From Tridacna crocea (lineage: Eukaryota; Mollusca; Bivalvia; Cardiida; Cardiidae), in NCBI GenBank assembly GCA_943736015.1, contig OX031068.1, forward strand, positions 25,366,296-25,430,295: DNA of 64,000 nucleotides. The letters run 5' to 3'. The translations under genes and the position numbers were made by a program. Below the pieces are notes generated by a model. It ran no database searches. It was not told the DNA's origin and saw nothing but the letters and a program-made list of their open reading frames with translations. Below are positions 1-10,663 of this stretch, one piece after another (within the stretch, counting starts at the first letter, position 1; each line of letters starts with the position of its first letter).

Positions 1-77
1 TCAGTCACCTTTATTTTGTCGTCTGCAAATGCTTTCAATTTGGACAAGTCTAAAATTTTCGTGTGGTAAAGAGTTAA
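1..77 (+). mobile_element. Family A MITE, right end only
   Basis: The right third of a family A element, cut by the window edge. It holds the GTCGTCTGCAAATGCTTTC subterminal block and ends GGTAAAGAGTTAA. Its terminal TTAA (74-77) is also the left TTAA of the next copy. Confidence 0.85.
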
Positions 78-302
78 CCCATGTTACCAAACTATCCCTG
101 GTTTTTAAGACCCTGAGATAGAAGCCTTTTGAAAACATTGTGGCAAAAGGAGAAAATGCTGGCAACCAGCATTTTTTCCATTTCCCACAATGTTTTCTAC
201 CCTGCTGGGAAAAAAAATCAATTTTTAAGTTCTGTTTATTTTGTTGTCTGTAAGTGCTTTCAATATGGACATGGCTTAAATTTTGTGTTTGGTAAAGATT
301 AA
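74..302 (+). mobile_element. Family A MITE, full length
   Basis: Full copy abutting the previous one with a single TTAA between them. The palindrome is intact apart from one-base differences in the arms, for example GGCAAAAGG on the left against CATTTCCC on the right. Confidence 0.85.
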
Positions 303-337
303 CCCTTATGCTGCTAATGGTTACTCAAAGATCACTT

Positions 338-872
338 TGCCAAGCCCCAATAGATCAGTCGGTACAGACTTGAGAACAGAGGTATCCAGTTCTCTCACTG
401 GCTGAGCCAGTTTTCTTTCCAAGGATTAACTCTTTACCAAACGACAATATTTTAGGCTTGTCCAAATCAAAAGCATTTGCAGACGACAAAATGAAAGCGA
501 CTGAAAATTTAACATTTGTTTTGTGAAGGGTAGAAAACATTGTGGGAAAAGGAGAAAATGCTGGTTACCAGCATTTTCTCCTATTCCCACAATGTTTTCT
601 AAAGGCTTCTTTCTCAGGGGCGTCAAAAGTAGGGATTGTGTGGTAATGGGTTAATGGTAGTCATTGTGGCAGGATTCATTCCTCTCTCACCACTGATCGT
701 AGTTTTGATGATGATTTTGTGGGAAAGCAGCCAGTGGCTTAGATAGAATATTGTGCAGAGTACTGGTAACAGAAACTTCAGGGAAGCATGGATAGGTGCA
801 CTGGCTGCCACGATATAGCTGAAATAATGTTGAAAACGGCATTAAACACCATACAATCAGTCAAGGATCATT
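338..872 (+). mobile_element. tRNA-derived SINE (family S1) split by a MITE
   Basis: The head at 338-370 carries a degenerate pol III A box (TAGATCAGTCGGTA). The body resumes at 655 with GGTAGTCATTGTGGCAGG, GTGGGAAAGCAGCCAGTGG and GAAATAATGTTGAAAACGG, all shared with the copy at 48380-48715. A family A MITE at 426-654 interrupts it at the TTAA in GGATTAATGGTAG; the uninterrupted copy at 21286 reads GGATTGATGGTAG here, so the target is visible. Confidence 0.75.
426..654 (-). mobile_element. Family A MITE inside a SINE
   Basis: Complete reverse copy with TTAA on both sides and an intact palindrome. It sits in the body of an S1 SINE, so it is younger than that SINE insertion. Confidence 0.92.
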
Positions 873-891
873 CACAGACAGGGTAGAACAA

Positions 892-954
892 GATCAGATT
901 GTACAGATCATGCTCTCTGACCTTGGATCTACACTATCTGACAAAAAAATAATG
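892..954. repeat. Short GATCAGA palindrome element, degenerate
   Basis: Reads CAAGATCAGATTGTACAG, then GACCTTGGATCTACACT: a worn copy of the dispersed 50-60 bp inverted repeat best seen at 62053-62110. Confidence 0.5.
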
Positions 955-1018
955 TATCACCCAAAAAATAATATTGCAAGAACATTTTGGATTTATTCTT
1001 TGGGCTTGAAATGCTCAT

Positions 1019-1258
1019 TTAACTTTTTTGAAGGTTATCCCTTTTGCAGATAAGTCCTGGCTCTGATGTTGAAGGCCTTTGAAAACACTGTGGAAAAAGG
1101 AGAAAATGCTCATAATGAGCATTTTCTCTTTTTTTCCCACAGTGTTTTCCTTCCCTTACAAATACAAATACCACCTTATAACCCACTCTAAATTTGTTGT
1201 CAGCAAAATCTTTCTATTTCAGCTGACCCAAATTACCTCAAAAAGAACTATGTGTTAA
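1019..1258 (+). mobile_element. Family A MITE, diverged
   Basis: TTAA on both sides and a recognisable palindrome whose centre is rebuilt to TGCTCATAATGAGCA, closer to family B. The subterminal blocks are strongly diverged, so this is one of the older copies. Confidence 0.55.
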
Positions 1259-1364
1259 TTACTGTGTGAGGTCACATTTTATTAAGTATAATTTGAATAA
1301 AAAAATTGGTATGATCTATGTAATCAAATCTAATGCATCTGGCAAAATGGCAGGCTAACATGGG

Positions 1365-1592
1365 TTAACCCTTTACTCCATAGATACTCGTTTTTACGCA
1401 TTGCTTATAGGAGCCTTTGGAAAACATTGTGGCAAAAGGTGAAATTGCTCGTGACGAGCAATTTCACCTTTTGCCACAATGTTTTCTAAACTATCAAAAG
1501 GTGTCATATACACATGAGAAACAGCTTCATCCTTGCTGTTATTTAGGGTCAATTTAAGATACCATAGAAATGCATATGGGGTAAAGGGTTAA
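1365..1592 (-). mobile_element. Family B MITE, full length
   Basis: Family B shares the TTAACCCTTTACYCC ends and the GAAAACATTGTGGCAAAAGG stem with family A, but the stem continues GTGAAATTGCTCG and closes on TCGTGACGA. The subterminal DNA differs: one side carries ATAGATACTC and GCATTGCT, the other GTGTCATATACACA, CTTGCTGTTATTTAGGGTCA and CCATAGAAATGC. All B copies here are full length and close to each other in sequence, so B looks younger than most of A. + for this family means the CCCCATAAGGCATT end is on the left. Confidence 0.92.
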
Positions 1593-1736
1593 AACTTTAT
1601 CCTTCTTGCAAATTTTCTGCTGACAGTAACTGTTTAGTGTGTGGGTTGTGATGGGTCATAACTCTTTGACAGCTCTAGATGTGAGAAATTTTCAGTATTT
1701 TATCGCATTTTACATCCCAACAGACGCAAGTACTAA

Positions 1737-1952
1737 AGACACTGAAGAACTGTCCAAAATGAAAGTACAATTACTTGCAGACGACAAAATAAATGATTTG
1801 AAAATTGAAATGTTTCAGGAATAGTAGAAAACCTTGTGGGAAAAGGAGAAAATGCTGGTTTCCAGCATTTTCTCCTTTTCCCACAATGTTTTCTATTTAG
1901 GCCTACTTTCCCAGGGTTGTTAAAAGTCGGGATTGTTTGGTAACAAAGTTGA
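1737..1952 (-). mobile_element. Family A MITE, left end eroded
   Basis: The palindrome is intact (1825-1893). The left end is eroded beyond TGTCCAAAATGAAAG and the right end reads GGTAACAAAGTTGA. Confidence 0.75.
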
Positions 1953-2411
1953 AAAAACCATCCCTGTCAAAATTTGGATAATCAGCACAGTAATTCATGA
2001 ATAGATATAAACAGATCGTGATAAATAGATAAAACTTAATCCCTATGAGCAATTTCTCCTTTTGCCAAAATGTTTTTAGAGAGAGTCTGGTTAAAGATGA
2101 AAAATTTTGTCTGTATTGGGTATTGTGTTTATGGATGTGTATGGTTGCTGAGACTAAATTGTTTTGCTGACAGAGGAATATGAAAAAATGTAAATATTCA
2201 GTTGCGTAATGGTGGAAGATTCTCGAGTTATAAAATTCTGCTGAGTTATGGTGTTTTCTGTGTTTACAAATCGGTGATTTCTTTTTTTGTGTGGATCTCG
2301 GGGTTTTCTTTGTGATAGATTGATGTATTTTGGAATATTATGCAGTGAGACTTGGTATATGATCAGTACTTTTGTCAAACTTGAAAATCCTGTATCATAC
2401 AGTGCAGAGTT
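1953..2411. other. Unassigned spacer
   Basis: AT-rich DNA with stops in all frames. A short piece near 2043 (GAGCAATTTCTCCTTTTGCC) resembles one palindrome arm. Nothing else recognised. Confidence 0.5.
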
Positions 2412-2475
2412 TTAACAACCCATAAGAAAAGCCTTAGAAAACATTGTGGGAAAATAAGAAATTGGTGGAAATAGC
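2412..2475 (+). mobile_element. Family A MITE fragment
   Basis: TTAACAACCCATAAG followed by GCCTTAGAAAACATTGTGGG: the left end and left arm only. A degenerate S1 SINE core follows within 30 bp, and GGTAGCCAGCATTTTAT near 2637 looks like the other arm. The SINE may therefore have inserted into this MITE. Confidence 0.5.
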
Positions 2476-2494
2476 ATCCAAACTCTGTTTGAAA

Positions 2495-2600
2495 ATATTA
2501 TGATGGTTATATTGATAGAATTCTTTCCTCTTTGATTGATGAGTGTTTTAACTGTTGTTTGGGAAAGCAGCAAATCATGGCTTTGAAATAACTGGATATC
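2495..2600 (+). mobile_element. S1 SINE core, degenerate
   Basis: GATGGTTATATTGATAGAATTC and GGGAAAGCAGCAAATCATGG match the SINE body seen at 655-735 and 48480-48600. Confidence 0.45.
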
Positions 2601-2668
2601 TGCAATGCCTTCTACTCGTGTAAAAGGCAAAATTTTGGTAGCCAGCATTTTATACTAAACCCAACTTT

Positions 2669-2897
2669 TTAACCCATTAGCACACAATCCCTACTTTTGA
2701 TGCCCCTGAGAAAGAAGCCTTCAGAAAACATTGTGGGAAAAGGAGAAAATGCTGGTAACCAGCATTTTCTCCTTTTCCCACAATGTTTTCTACCCTTCAC
2801 AAAACATATTTCAAATTTCCAGTCACTTTTATTTTGTTGTCTGCAAATGCTTTGGATTTGGCCCAGTCTAAAATATTGTTGTTTGGTAATGGGTTAA
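2669..2897 (+). mobile_element. Family A MITE, full length (reference copy)
   Basis: Structure, left to right: TTAA; end CCCATTAGCACACAATCCC; subterminal block TTTTGATGCCCCTGAGAAAG; palindrome from GAAAACATTGTGGG (about 2726) to CCCACAATGTTTTC (about 2792), arms about 33 nt around one central base in GCTGGTAACCAGC; block with GTCACTTTTATTTTGTTGTC and TGCAAATGCTTTGGATTTGG; end GTTTGGTAATGGG; TTAA. The two ends form a terminal inverted repeat of about 17 bp. TTAA duplication and CCCTTTRCC-type ends are typical of piggyBac-derived MITEs. There is no coding capacity. Confidence 0.95.
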
Positions 2898-3224
2898 CAG
2901 TAATTTCCACTATTTCAGCCACATTTGACTTGTTGATAATGCAGTTGCTTTGAATTTAGACTAGCTGAAAATGTTCTGGTATGGTAGACTGTGAAACAAA
3001 TTATGATGCACAACATTTTGTCAAAAGAGTATTCCGTCGAAATCCATGTATGTTTCAAAATACTGCTTGCTAAATTCCTAAATTTATTTCATGAAAAGCT
3101 CTATTACGGAAAAAAGGATTAGAGGCAGTTTGTCTGGGTTAGGGCTAGGGATCTTTTTTGATGAGTCACATGATTTTCAACAAAATGCTGTGGATCCAAG
3201 ACAGTTTTACCCCTGTATCATGAT
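2898..3224. other. Unassigned spacer
   Basis: No open frame of note and no repeat that I could match within the window. Confidence 0.5.
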
Positions 3225-3452
3225 TTAATTTATTACCAAATGACAAAATTTTAGCTTATCCAAATCAGAAGGATTTGCAGATGACAACAAAATGAAAGTG
3301 ACTGAAAATTTGAAATTTTTGTGAGGGTTTGAAAACATGGTGGGAAAAGGAGAAAATACTGGTTACCAGCATTTTCTCCTTTTCCCACAATGTTTTCAAA
3401 AGGCTTCTTTCGTACGGTTGGCAAAAGTAGGGATTGTGTAGTAATGGGTTAG
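3225..3452 (-). mobile_element. Family A MITE, full length
   Basis: Intact palindrome. TTAA on the left, TTAG on the right, so one target base has decayed. Confidence 0.88.
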
Positions 3453-3574
3453 AGTTTTTTTTTGGAAAGGGTAAACCAAAAATTTGCACAAATAATGGCA
3501 CTATAAATATTATTATATCATTGTAGCCATTTATTCAAGCCTGGATGAAGATGATAATTACTAGATAACAACAT

Positions 3575-3786
3575 TTAACTATGCTACATAATCCGGACGT
3601 TTGACAACTATGAAACAGCTAGAAGAACTAATCGGGAAACATTGCAGGAAAAGAAGAAAATGCTGGTAACCAGCATTTACTCCATTTCACCAAAATGTTT
3701 TCTATCCTTCTAACAAAAATACCACCATTTAGGCATCATTTAGTCTGTCGTTTGCAAATCTTTTCAATGTGGACCAGTCCAGACTT
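3575..3786 (+). mobile_element. Family A MITE, right end lost
   Basis: TTAA, an eroded left block, then GAAAATGCTGGTAACCAGC with several arm mismatches. At about 3786 it runs into the inner part of a reverse copy, so its own right end is missing. Confidence 0.7.
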
Positions 3787-3915
3787 GTCCAATTTGAAAG
3801 CATTGCAGGGGACAAGTTACTGATTTAAATAAAGAATTTTTTTTTAGAGAAGGTAGAAAGCATTGTTGGAAAAGAAGAAGAATACTGGTTACCAACATTA
3901 TACTCCTTTCAAAGT
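3787..3915 (-). mobile_element. Family A MITE fragment
   Basis: Inner left block (CAATTTGAAAGCATTGCAGG) and a degraded palindrome (GGTTACCAACATTATACTCC); both termini missing. Confidence 0.6.
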
Positions 3916-4049
3916 CAGTAAAACCACTAAAGTAAATTTACTGTTTCAAAGCTGCTGCAAATTCAGCATAGATTAAACTGTCTCTGAATGCGACCTAGGT
4001 CTTTGACGGGTCCTTCCATGTACAAAGACAATGGCAAAAAAAAAATGGT

Positions 4050-4277
4050 TTAACTCATTACCATACGACAATATTGTCGGTTTGTCCAAATCCAAGGCAT
4101 TTGCACACCACAAACTAAAAGTGATTGAAAATTTAAATTTGTTTTTTGAAGGGTAGAAAACAATGTGGGAAAAGGAGAAAATGCTGATTACCAGCATTTT
4201 CTCCTTTTCCCACAATGTTTTCTAAAGGCTTCTTTCTCAGGGTCGTCAAAACTAGGGATTGTGTGGTAATGGGTTAA
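4050..4277 (-). mobile_element. Family A MITE, full length
   Basis: Both TTAA sites present and the palindrome intact, with centre GCTGATTACCAGC. Confidence 0.92.
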
Positions 4278-4547
4278 TTACTTGTTATTGTTTCCCAAAA
4301 TAGACACAAAATGGTTGCTAGACATGATAAATTTTGTCATTTTTTTTAAGAGATTTACATGTTACAAACAACTAGAAAGAATTCTTGGTGATGAAACATC
4401 TAACGCTTTGTCCTTGGTTATGTATATCACTAAAAATAAGTGTATTTTACTTCAGCACAGATTGAAGCGACGAAAAGATATACACTGCAGTGCTGTAGCG
4501 TCCTATTCCAAAGATTCATGATGGACATAAAAATTTGTGGTGCACAA
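4278..4547. other. Unassigned spacer
   Basis: A 79-codon plus-strand frame (4282-4521) opens here, but it has AT-driven composition, no splice context and no recognisable motif. I do not call it. Confidence 0.4.
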
Positions 4548-4776
4548 TTAACCCTTTACCACACGAGAAAAATTTAGACTGGTTCAAATTGAAAGCATTT
4601 GCAGACAACAAAATAAAGGTGACTGAAAAATTGAAATTTATTCTGGGAAGGGTAGAAAACACTGTGGGAAAAGGAGAAAATGCTGGTTACCAGCATTTTC
4701 TCCTTTTCCTACAGTGTTTTCTAAAGGCTTCTTTCTCAGGGGCGTCAAAAGTAGGGATTGTGTGGTAATGGGTTAA
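4548..4776 (-). mobile_element. Family A MITE, full length
   Basis: TTAA both sides. The arms read GAAAACACTGTGGG and CCTACAGTGTTTTC. This ACACTGT variant recurs at 6118, 8289 and 28310 and marks a young subfamily with high mutual identity. Confidence 0.93.
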
Positions 4777-5475
4777 GGTTCAGATGTGAAAAGAAGGATC
4801 TTAAACATCTCGTTGTTGAGTTGTTTAGACTAAGGCTACTATCACAGCATGGTGGGCAGTGTGGGTCGAAGATCTGACTGCATATTTTATGATCTACACC
4901 ATCCCTGAAACTGGAGTTTGAAAGACTTACAACTACATTTTTGGAATAGATGAAAAGCTGTGTTAGGTGTCTGGTTCTTCTGTTCCACCATATTGTTTTG
5001 TCTTTTCAAAGACAAAGTTCATCAGTATTACCACATTTGATTTGACCTTTAAATTTTTCCACAAAGGGCAAGCAAGAAATCTTGCTTGTTAGACAATTTC
5101 TTGCACCATACTGCAAAAGTTTGACTTGCAAATGATAGATCCTTGTAATAGAAACTTGGCATTCGGAGGCACTTTTTAGTATCTTTTATCACATTTGAAA
5201 GTAAAATCAAGAATTGATCAGCATGCTTTTGACGATTGGTTCATGTTTTTAACGGTAGAATAAAGTGAATATTCTTCATTTGCAGTTCTTCCAGTCTTTG
5301 AAAGTTTTTTGTCTGGTAATTGGATTAAAGGGAGGTAATAAGCATTATTTGATCGGTACATTGGAGGGAATTGATTTTACAGTTTGTATTATTGCTTTTA
5401 ATTTTTTATTCATCCAATAAACAAAAGACGGTTGTGTGTTGCCAGCAATTATTACTGCTTTTCTTACAGCCCTTT
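4777..5475. other. Unassigned spacer
   Basis: Holds one worn GATCAGACTGCA-type palindrome (about 4865-4908) and an AAGGGAGGTAATA motif near 5329. No coding signal. Confidence 0.45.
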
Positions 5476-5707
5476 CACCCTTTACCAAATGGTACAATTT
5501 TGGAGTAGTCCAAATTGAAAGTCTGTGCAGACAATAAAATTAATTAATAAAGAGATTCAGATAATTTGATTTATGTGACTCAAAAATTGAAGTTTGTTTG
5601 GGGAAGGACAGTAAAAATTGTAGGAAAAGGAGAAAATGCTGGTAACCAGCATTTTCTCTTATCCTCACAATGTTTTCAGCTGGCTTCTCCTTCAGGTAAA
5701 GCCTTAA
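5476..5707 (-). mobile_element. Family A MITE with inverted core
   Basis: The outer blocks are reverse (CCAAATTGAAAGTCTG on the left), but the palindrome centre is GGTAACC, the forward form. This is the clearest exception to the centre/orientation rule. The right end is cut short and merges with the next copy at TTAA 5704-5707. Confidence 0.75.
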
Positions 5708-5932
5708 CCGTTTACTCCACAGATACTCATTTCTACGCATTGCTTGTAAGAGCCTTTGGAAAACATTGTGGCAAAAGGTGAAATTGCTCGTGATGAGCAA
5801 TTTCACCTTTTGTCACAATGTTTTCCATGCTATCTAAAGGTATCATATACACATAAGAAATGGCTTCATCCTTGCTGTTATTTAGGGTCAGTTAGAGATA
5901 CCATAGAAATCCCTTATGGGGTAAAGGGTTAA
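5704..5932 (-). mobile_element. Family B MITE, full length
   Basis: Abuts the family A copy to its left through one shared TTAA. The palindrome is intact apart from one right-arm change (TTTTGTCAC). Confidence 0.92.
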
Positions 5933-5983
5933 TGAGGATACCTTCATTGAACCACTACTTTTCTTTTCAAATATGAATCCTTA

Positions 5984-6045
5984 GGCTGGATCAAGATCAG
6001 ACTAAATGGAATGTGTAGCCTGATCTTTGATTGATCTACACTGTT
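5984..6045. repeat. Short GATCAGACTG palindrome element
   Basis: AAGATCAGACTAAATGG then GCCTGATCTTTGATTGATC: a moderately preserved copy of the dispersed inverted repeat. Confidence 0.6.
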
Positions 6046-6117
6046 CAGCGAGATGTTTCTCCCAAAAATATGATAAAGCAGCATTTAAGTCGTGTACTAT
6101 CAACATGAGGGGATCAT

Positions 6118-6346
6118 TTAACCCATTACCACACAATCCCTACTTTTGACGCCCCTGAGAAAGAAGCCTTTTGAAAACACTGTGGGAAAAGGAGAAAATG
6201 CTGGTAACCAGCATTTTCTCCTTTTCCCACAGTGTTTTCTACCCTTCCCAGAACAAATTTCAATTTTTCAGTCACCTTTATTTTGTCGTCTGCAAATGCT
6301 TTGAATTTGGACCGGTCTAAAATTTTGTCGTGTGGTAAAGAGTTAA
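6118..6346 (+). mobile_element. Family A MITE, full length
   Basis: TTAA both sides and perfect palindrome arms of the ACACTGTGGG subfamily, centre GGTAACC. Confidence 0.94.
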
Positions 6347-6821
6347 GTTATTCAGCAGGATAAGTGGTAAATACTGCAGGGACATGAAGAGTGGCTGAAA
6401 AGCATTATTGCTCCTGTTCCCTCATTTTTTTCAAAACTTGTCTGTTAAAGGAAAATTAAGCATAGCAAAACCTTTTTTGTGTGGAAATGTATCTCTGACA
6501 TTTTCCAGAAAGTTGCAGTCATGTGTTGTAAGCGGCTCCGACTTCATGGAACAGCTGTGTGAATCAATATTCTAGACCCAATATTTGTACATTTATCATC
6601 ATTTTGTGCAGACAGTTTGGTTTTCCTGTTGCACACAAATTCAATATTTACTCCATCATAGACCAGATTGTGTTGTTTGTTTTATTTATTTGCATGCTTT
6701 GCCCTTGGAGTTCCAATCAGGACTTCATTTTGTCTGTGCATGATTTAGCGTCAAGATCAGACTGTGTAGAATGAAGAATGTGATCTCGTTATCTTTGAGA
6801 TTTTTTGAACATAAACATTCT
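6347..6821. other. Unassigned spacer with one short palindrome
   Basis: A degenerate GATCAGACTG copy lies at about 6746-6797 (GTCAAGATCAGACTGTG). The 71-codon frame at 6559 is hydrophobic and AT-driven; not called. Confidence 0.45.
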
Positions 6822-6970
6822 TTAAGTCTTTACCAAACAACCTATGTTTGGACTGGCCCAAATCAAAACCATTTGCAGAAGACAAAAATTTATTGCTGCT
6901 AAAATGATGGATTCTGTCTTGGATAGGGTAGAAAACATTGCGCGAAAAGGAGAAAATGCTGGTTATCAGT
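6822..6970 (-). mobile_element. Family A MITE, truncated in the palindrome
   Basis: Left end, left blocks and one palindrome arm are present. The sequence leaves the family just past GCTGGTTATCAG. Confidence 0.75.
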
Positions 6971-7397
6971 TCCTCTAAAGAGTGATGTGTTGTTTTTTGT
7001 ATCAGTTGAACTAAGGTAAAAGTGGGTGTTTGGGTCGGGTCTATAAATAGCCTGTGTAAAATTTGAATTTGACTTTGTAATACTTGTTTTGACCTCTCAA
7101 TCAAAATGTGGAAAGGATTGGGCAGTTTGAGGACCAGAATATCATCCCACCGCTGTCCTTATAATATTCTCAAAGATCTGACAGTTACCACACTATGTGC
7201 AGTTGCATCTTGATTTTTTTTTTGTCACCAAAAGGGTTACTGTGGGTTACTGTGCAGGGAAAGCATAAATGAAAATGTTTATCGTGACCCTACCGAAGGT
7301 GTAACAATACAGTGTCTTCTATGTTATGAATGGGTATGTATATAATTATAGATTAAGTCTGTCACGATGTTCGAAAATTGATACCAGGTGTACTTCT
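6971..7397. other. Unassigned spacer
   Basis: Nothing recognised. Confidence 0.45.
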
Positions 7398-7614
7398 TTA
7401 ACCATTGACCTATTATAAGAACCCTGGGATAAACGCTTTTTGAACATTGTGGGAAAAGAAGAGAATGCTGGTAACCAGCATTCTCTTCTTTTCCCACAAT
7501 GTTGTTCTACTCTTTGAAAAATTATTAATTTGAACCACTTTGAAATTTTAATTGCAAATATTTTTATCATACTGGTATAACAATGTAGAACTTTGTTATG
7601 TGGTCAAGGGTGAA
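7398..7614 (+). mobile_element. Family A MITE, diverged
   Basis: TTAA on the left. The palindrome has compensated changes on both arms (AAAAGAAGAGAATGC with GCATTCTCTTCTTTT), so it is still perfect although the element is otherwise diverged. The right end reads GGTCAAGGGTGAA. Confidence 0.85.
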
Positions 7615-8288
7615 TGAACTGAAACTTGACCCCTGAGTCTATAGGTCTTATTTAGCCCATACTGTTCATCCAACCCAATTACTTTGATACTCAAATATGT
7701 TTTTGATGCTTCTGTTATATTTCATTTCACCATAAATGTATATGAAGATGTTTCTGAGTTGGTCAGTTCTGAAAGCAATGGATGTGTTGGTTCTGAGTTA
7801 GATGTGGTACCAGTTTTGGCAGGAGTGTATTTGCAAAAGCAACTACAGTCCTAACATACTGTTAGTGTTTCAGAGTTGTAGTTCTTTTTGGGCCAATTTA
7901 TGTCCTCAAACCAGATACCTTAATGCACACACTTGCACTTTGTCACTGTGTGCTTGTGATTGTAGCTTTTCAGGTTCTCTGGATGTTTCAGGTTGCTTTG
8001 AACCACCTGATTTAACGACAAATTCAACCATTTCTTGCACAAAAATCTTTGCATTGCAATGATTCTACCTGGCATCATGTTTACTACAACACAGTATGAT
8101 TGCCAGCTGAGCCATCTGAGAGAATCAGAGAGGTTATTAGCTGTTTTTGAAGAAAAGGTCAAGCTAATTTTGTAGCCACAGCATTCTGTGTTGTTGTAGT
8201 CATAGCTGCAGGGTCCAAAAAATCCACTTGTCGGCTCATCCTGACTAGTAAAAATTTGATGAGGGCAAGTGGATTATCCTTCTTTGTC
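7615..8288. other. Unassigned spacer
   Basis: An 86-codon frame at 7802-8062 on + is Cys-rich but has no splice-site context or motif. CCACTTGTCGGCTCATCC near 8224 and GAGGGCAAGTGGATTATCC near 8260 form a weak inverted repeat. No firm call. Confidence 0.4.
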
Positions 8289-8516
8289 TTAACTCATTAC
8301 CACACGAAAAAATTTTAGACTGGTCCAAATTGAAACAGTTGCAGACGACAAAATAAAGGTGACTGAAAAATTGAAATTTGTTCTGGGAAGGGTAGAAAAC
8401 ACTGTGGGAAAAGGAGAAAATGCTGGTTACCAGCATTTTCTCCTTTTCCTACAGTGTTTTCAAAAGGCTTCTTTCTTAGGGGCGTCAAAAGTAGGGATTG
8501 TGTGGTAATGGGTTAA
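8289..8516 (-). mobile_element. Family A MITE, full length
   Basis: TTAA both sides; ACACTGTGGG subfamily, intact palindrome. Confidence 0.93.
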
Positions 8517-8853
8517 CTGTAGGACAAGTGCAAAATGGCAGGAGAGCAAGTAAGAATTCTACAATTTTTTGGACCCTGCTTCGTGCAAAATATTTGACCT
8601 ATTAATACCAATTATTACTGAAAATTTTTACTTCAAACTTGGACTAGTTGTTGGCTTTCAATAAAGGAATCAAGCAAAAGGAGCAGATAACCATCAAAAT
8701 ATTTTGGGCAAAATTATGCCCCTTCTTTGAAGTAGAATTTTCACTAATAAACAACTGGAGCCATGCATTGACTCCCATAATCTCTTGTTTTCCAGTTGCA
8801 ACTACCTCGTGTGAGAGGCCTTGCAAAGCGTAATAGTCTGTGCTGTCAGAGTG
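8517..8853. other. Unassigned spacer
   Basis: Two 60-codon frames overlap on opposite strands here; neither shows coding features. Confidence 0.4.
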
Positions 8854-9084
8854 TTAACCCTTTACCGCACAAAGCAGACTTTTAATGATCCTGGGAAAGA
8901 TGCATTTTGAAAACAGTATGGGAAAAGGAGAAAATGCAGGTAACCGGTGTTTTCTCTTATCCCACAATGTTTTCTACTCAATCAAAGAAAAATTGCTTCA
9001 GCGAGCCACACTGAAATTGTCGTCTGCATAAGTATGCTTTCAATTTGGACAAAGCTAGAATTATGTTGTCTGGAAAAGGGTTAA
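8854..9084 (+). mobile_element. Family A MITE, full length
   Basis: TTAA both sides. The palindrome is worn (GGTAACCGGTG at the centre), so it is an older copy. Confidence 0.87.
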
Positions 9085-9138
9085 TGTAGCACAGTGTAGA
9101 TGTAGATGTCCCAAAAATGAGAAGAAATAGAGCACCAT

Positions 9139-9366
9139 TTATCTCTTTACCAAACAACAAAATTTTAGACCAGTCCAAATTCAAAGCACTTGCAGATGAC
9201 ACAATAAATGTGACTCAAAAATTGAAATTTATTTTGGTAAGGGTAGAAAACCGTCTAGGAAAAGGAGAAAATGCTGGTTACCAGTGTTTTCTCATTTTCC
9301 CACAAAGTTTTAAAAGCTTTCTTTTTCAGGGTCATTAAAAGTGGGGATTGTGCGGTAACGAGTTAA
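9139..9366 (-). mobile_element. Family A MITE, full length
   Basis: TTAT on the left and TTAA on the right; palindrome with a few mismatches. Confidence 0.87.
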
Positions 9367-9514
9367 ACACGCATGAGTGTAGGGCACATTATTGTCAACA
9401 AAAAATATAATGCCCCAGTGTAAAGTACATCTTGAAGTCACTCATGACTTCAAATTAGGTTTTGTAATCAAAGAAAAAATGTTAAAAATGAAACCCAAGG
9501 ACTACTTGTCATAG

Positions 9515-9743
9515 TTAACTCTTTACCACACGAGAAAATTTTAGACTGGTCCAAATTGAAAGCATTTGCGGACGACAAAATAAAGGTGACTGAAAAATAG
9601 AAATTTGTTCAGGGAAGGATAGAAAACACTGTGGGAAAAGGAGAAAATGCTGGTTACCAGCATTTTCTCCTTTTCCTACAATGTTTTCTAAAGGCTTCTT
9701 TCACAGGGGCGTCAAAAGTAGGGATTGTGTGGTAATGGGTTAA
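9515..9743 (-). mobile_element. Family A MITE, full length
   Basis: TTAA both sides, young subfamily, near-perfect palindrome. Confidence 0.93.
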
Positions 9744-9792
9744 TGTTTTCTAGTTTTGCTGAGTAAAGAAAAGCTCCCACAAGACTAACATT

Positions 9793-10022
9793 TTAATTGA
9801 CCTTTTATCACACAGTCCCACATTTTAATGACTATACAAAAGAAAGCTCTTGAATACTTTGTGGGAAAAGGAGAAAATACCGGCATCCAGCATTTTATTC
9901 TTTTCTGACTGTGTTTTCCACCCATCCCAAAACCATTTTCAATTATTGAGACATGTTTATTTTGTCGTCTGCATATTCTGTTGATGTGGATTAGTCTAAG
10001 AGTTGTCATTTAAGTGTTGATT
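9793..10022 (+). mobile_element. Family A MITE, diverged
   Basis: TTAA on the left; the right end is worn to GTCATTTAAGTGTTGATT. The palindrome has several unpaired changes. Confidence 0.78.
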
Positions 10023-10089
10023 CATTTCCAGACAACAGAATTTTCCTCTAAAGGCCAAATTACGAAAGCAATGTTCTGATAAAGAATTA

Positions 10090-10314
10090 TTAATGCTTTA
10101 CAAAATGACAAAATTTTAGACTTGTCCAAAATGACAGTGTTTGCAGATGACATTACAAAATTTAATGTGACTGAAAAAATGAAATTCGTTTTGAGCAGTA
10201 TCTAAAACATTGTGGGAAAAGGAGAAAATGTTGGTTACCAGCATTTTCTCATTTTCCCACAAAGCATTTTTTCTCATGGTCGTTAAAAGTCACTTTTATA
10301 TGTTAAATTGTTAA
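10090..10314 (-). mobile_element. Family A MITE
   Basis: TTAA both sides. The right arm is shortened and joins directly to the ATTTTTTCTCATGGTCG block. Confidence 0.82.
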
Positions 10315-10379
10315 TATAGCTCAAGTGATAGGATTTGTCTATGAAAATGTAGAATACATTGAAGGATAACAAAAATTGC

Positions 10380-10475
10380 TGGTCGCAGGTATGTTTGTCA
10401 ACTGAGGCTGTGGGGTTCTGTGTGAGTGTCCTTGGGCATGAATCTTCAGGCACTTGGCCTAACACTAGTGAAACC
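10380..10475 (+). mobile_element. SINE tail fragment
   Basis: GTGTGAGTGTCCTTGGGCA is shared with 42763-42780, where it lies 3' of a pol III B-box-like stretch. Confidence 0.4.
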
Positions 10476-10663
10476 TTGAACACACATGAAAAAGTGATCT
10501 GTAATGCCTTGATATGACTAGTATATTGTCTAATAATGTCTGTCAAACAAAGCTCCTCATGGACATTTTTAGAAAGTAGGTGAGTTTAATTACCTTTTAA
10601 GTTAAATTAGCAACAAAGGCAAAGATTTTATAGATATATACTCATGTAAATGATTGAGGCAGG

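Noticed and set aside
7802-8062. Cys-rich 86-codon frame
   Set aside because: No acceptor or donor in register and Cys spacing without pattern; likely chance.
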